Shown in pieces: positions 63,949 through 64,000 of a stretch of 64,000 nucleotides of DNA; the first letter of the stretch is position 1; each line of letters begins with the position of its first letter. The translations under genes and the position numbers were made by a program. Origin of the DNA: an uncultured Curtobacterium sp. (lineage in GTDB: Bacteria; Actinomycetota; Actinomycetes; Actinomycetales; Microbacteriaceae). The notes beneath the pieces are model-generated. The model saw only the letters and a program-made list of their open reading frames with translations. It ran no database searches and had not been told where the DNA came from. The stretch spans positions 42,063-106,062 of the forward strand of contig CAJYUW010000019.1 in NCBI GenBank assembly GCA_913778205.1. Reading direction: 5' to 3'.

Positions 63949-64000
63949 GTGCGCGCCGTCCAGTACTCCGAGTTCCGTTCCGCCCCGTCCGTCGTCGAGC
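63949..64000 (+). CDS. Zinc-dependent alcohol dehydrogenase, N-terminal 17 codons (cut by window edge)
   Basis: GTG 63949 starts a frame reading VRAVQYSEFRSAPSVVE, the typical opening of MDR-family zinc-dependent alcohol dehydrogenases. CATCAT (63937-63942) lies 6 nt upstream, in keeping with a leaderless start. The rest of the gene is outside the window. Confidence 0.6.
   Translation, partial: MRAVQYSEFRSAPSVVE

Overview
The window is very G+C-rich, densely coded actinobacterial chromosome. Gene content and order suggest the family Microbacteriaceae, with a Curtobacterium-like genome as my best guess; this is an inference, since no rRNA gene is present. Supporting signs are the ctaE-qcrC-qcrA-qcrB respiratory block divergent from trpD, thrS-HIT-pdxS-pdxT-yebC-ruvCAB-yajC-secDF-rel, an HspR-type operator (HAIR) before a Clp ATPase, a DhaM made only of EIIA and HPr, and an LAxTG-type (class E) sortase signal. 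Many genes carry a -10-like TANNNT hexamer 6-7 nt before the start codon, as expected for leaderless transcripts.

Layout. (1) 1-3.1 kb: a molybdopterin oxidoreductase with its flavin reductase partner (cut by the window edge), a SIP-domain protein and a secreted alkaline phosphatase. (2) 3.3-15.4 kb: a sugar cluster for nucleotide-activated heptose. It holds gmhB-like, gmhA-like and two hldE-like bifunctional genes, three GT9 heptosyltransferase-like genes, two other glycosyltransferases, an aldehyde dehydrogenase and an SDR. No hldD epimerase is present. This is unusual in a Gram-positive organism and is the most distinctive pathway in the window. (3) 15.5-24.5 kb: PRC-barrel protein, SGNH hydrolase (probable CTG start), tandem USP, Nudix, a sortase-anchored repeat protein, MFS exporter and YbaK. 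(4) 24.5-29.2 kb: a ClpC-like unfoldase under a HAIR operator, then an odd 1-kb stretch with a repeat-peptide ORF, fifteen 15-bp tandem units and a 77-aa protein, then apt.

(5) 29.4-43.1 kb: conserved housekeeping block (thrS, HIT, pdxST, yebC, ruvCAB, yajC, secDF, rhodanese, rel). The rhodanese gene sits between secF and rel, where apt often lies in actinobacteria. (6) 43.2-51.5 kb: AbiEi-like protein, ROK kinase and deoC facing an SDR-DUF2867 gene across a compact two-way promoter, then SGNH, a small membrane protein, a Stealth-type sugar-phosphate transferase and a cyclic-nucleotide-type phosphodiesterase. (7) 51.6-57 kb: cytochrome bc1-aa3 supercomplex genes and trpD. (8) 57.2-62.3 kb: a glycerol/dihydroxyacetone module with glpK and an aquaglyceroporin gene divergent from dhaKLM, with two identical palindromes between them. 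(9) 62.3-64 kb: a truncated FabF fragment fused to an unrelated fragment, CopC, and the start of an alcohol dehydrogenase.

Two sequence habits recur. Short tandem repeats with units of 15-32 bp lie in intergenic gaps, often beginning at a stop codon. A family of hairpins built on GGAGGC(A/G)CGG serves as probable terminators.
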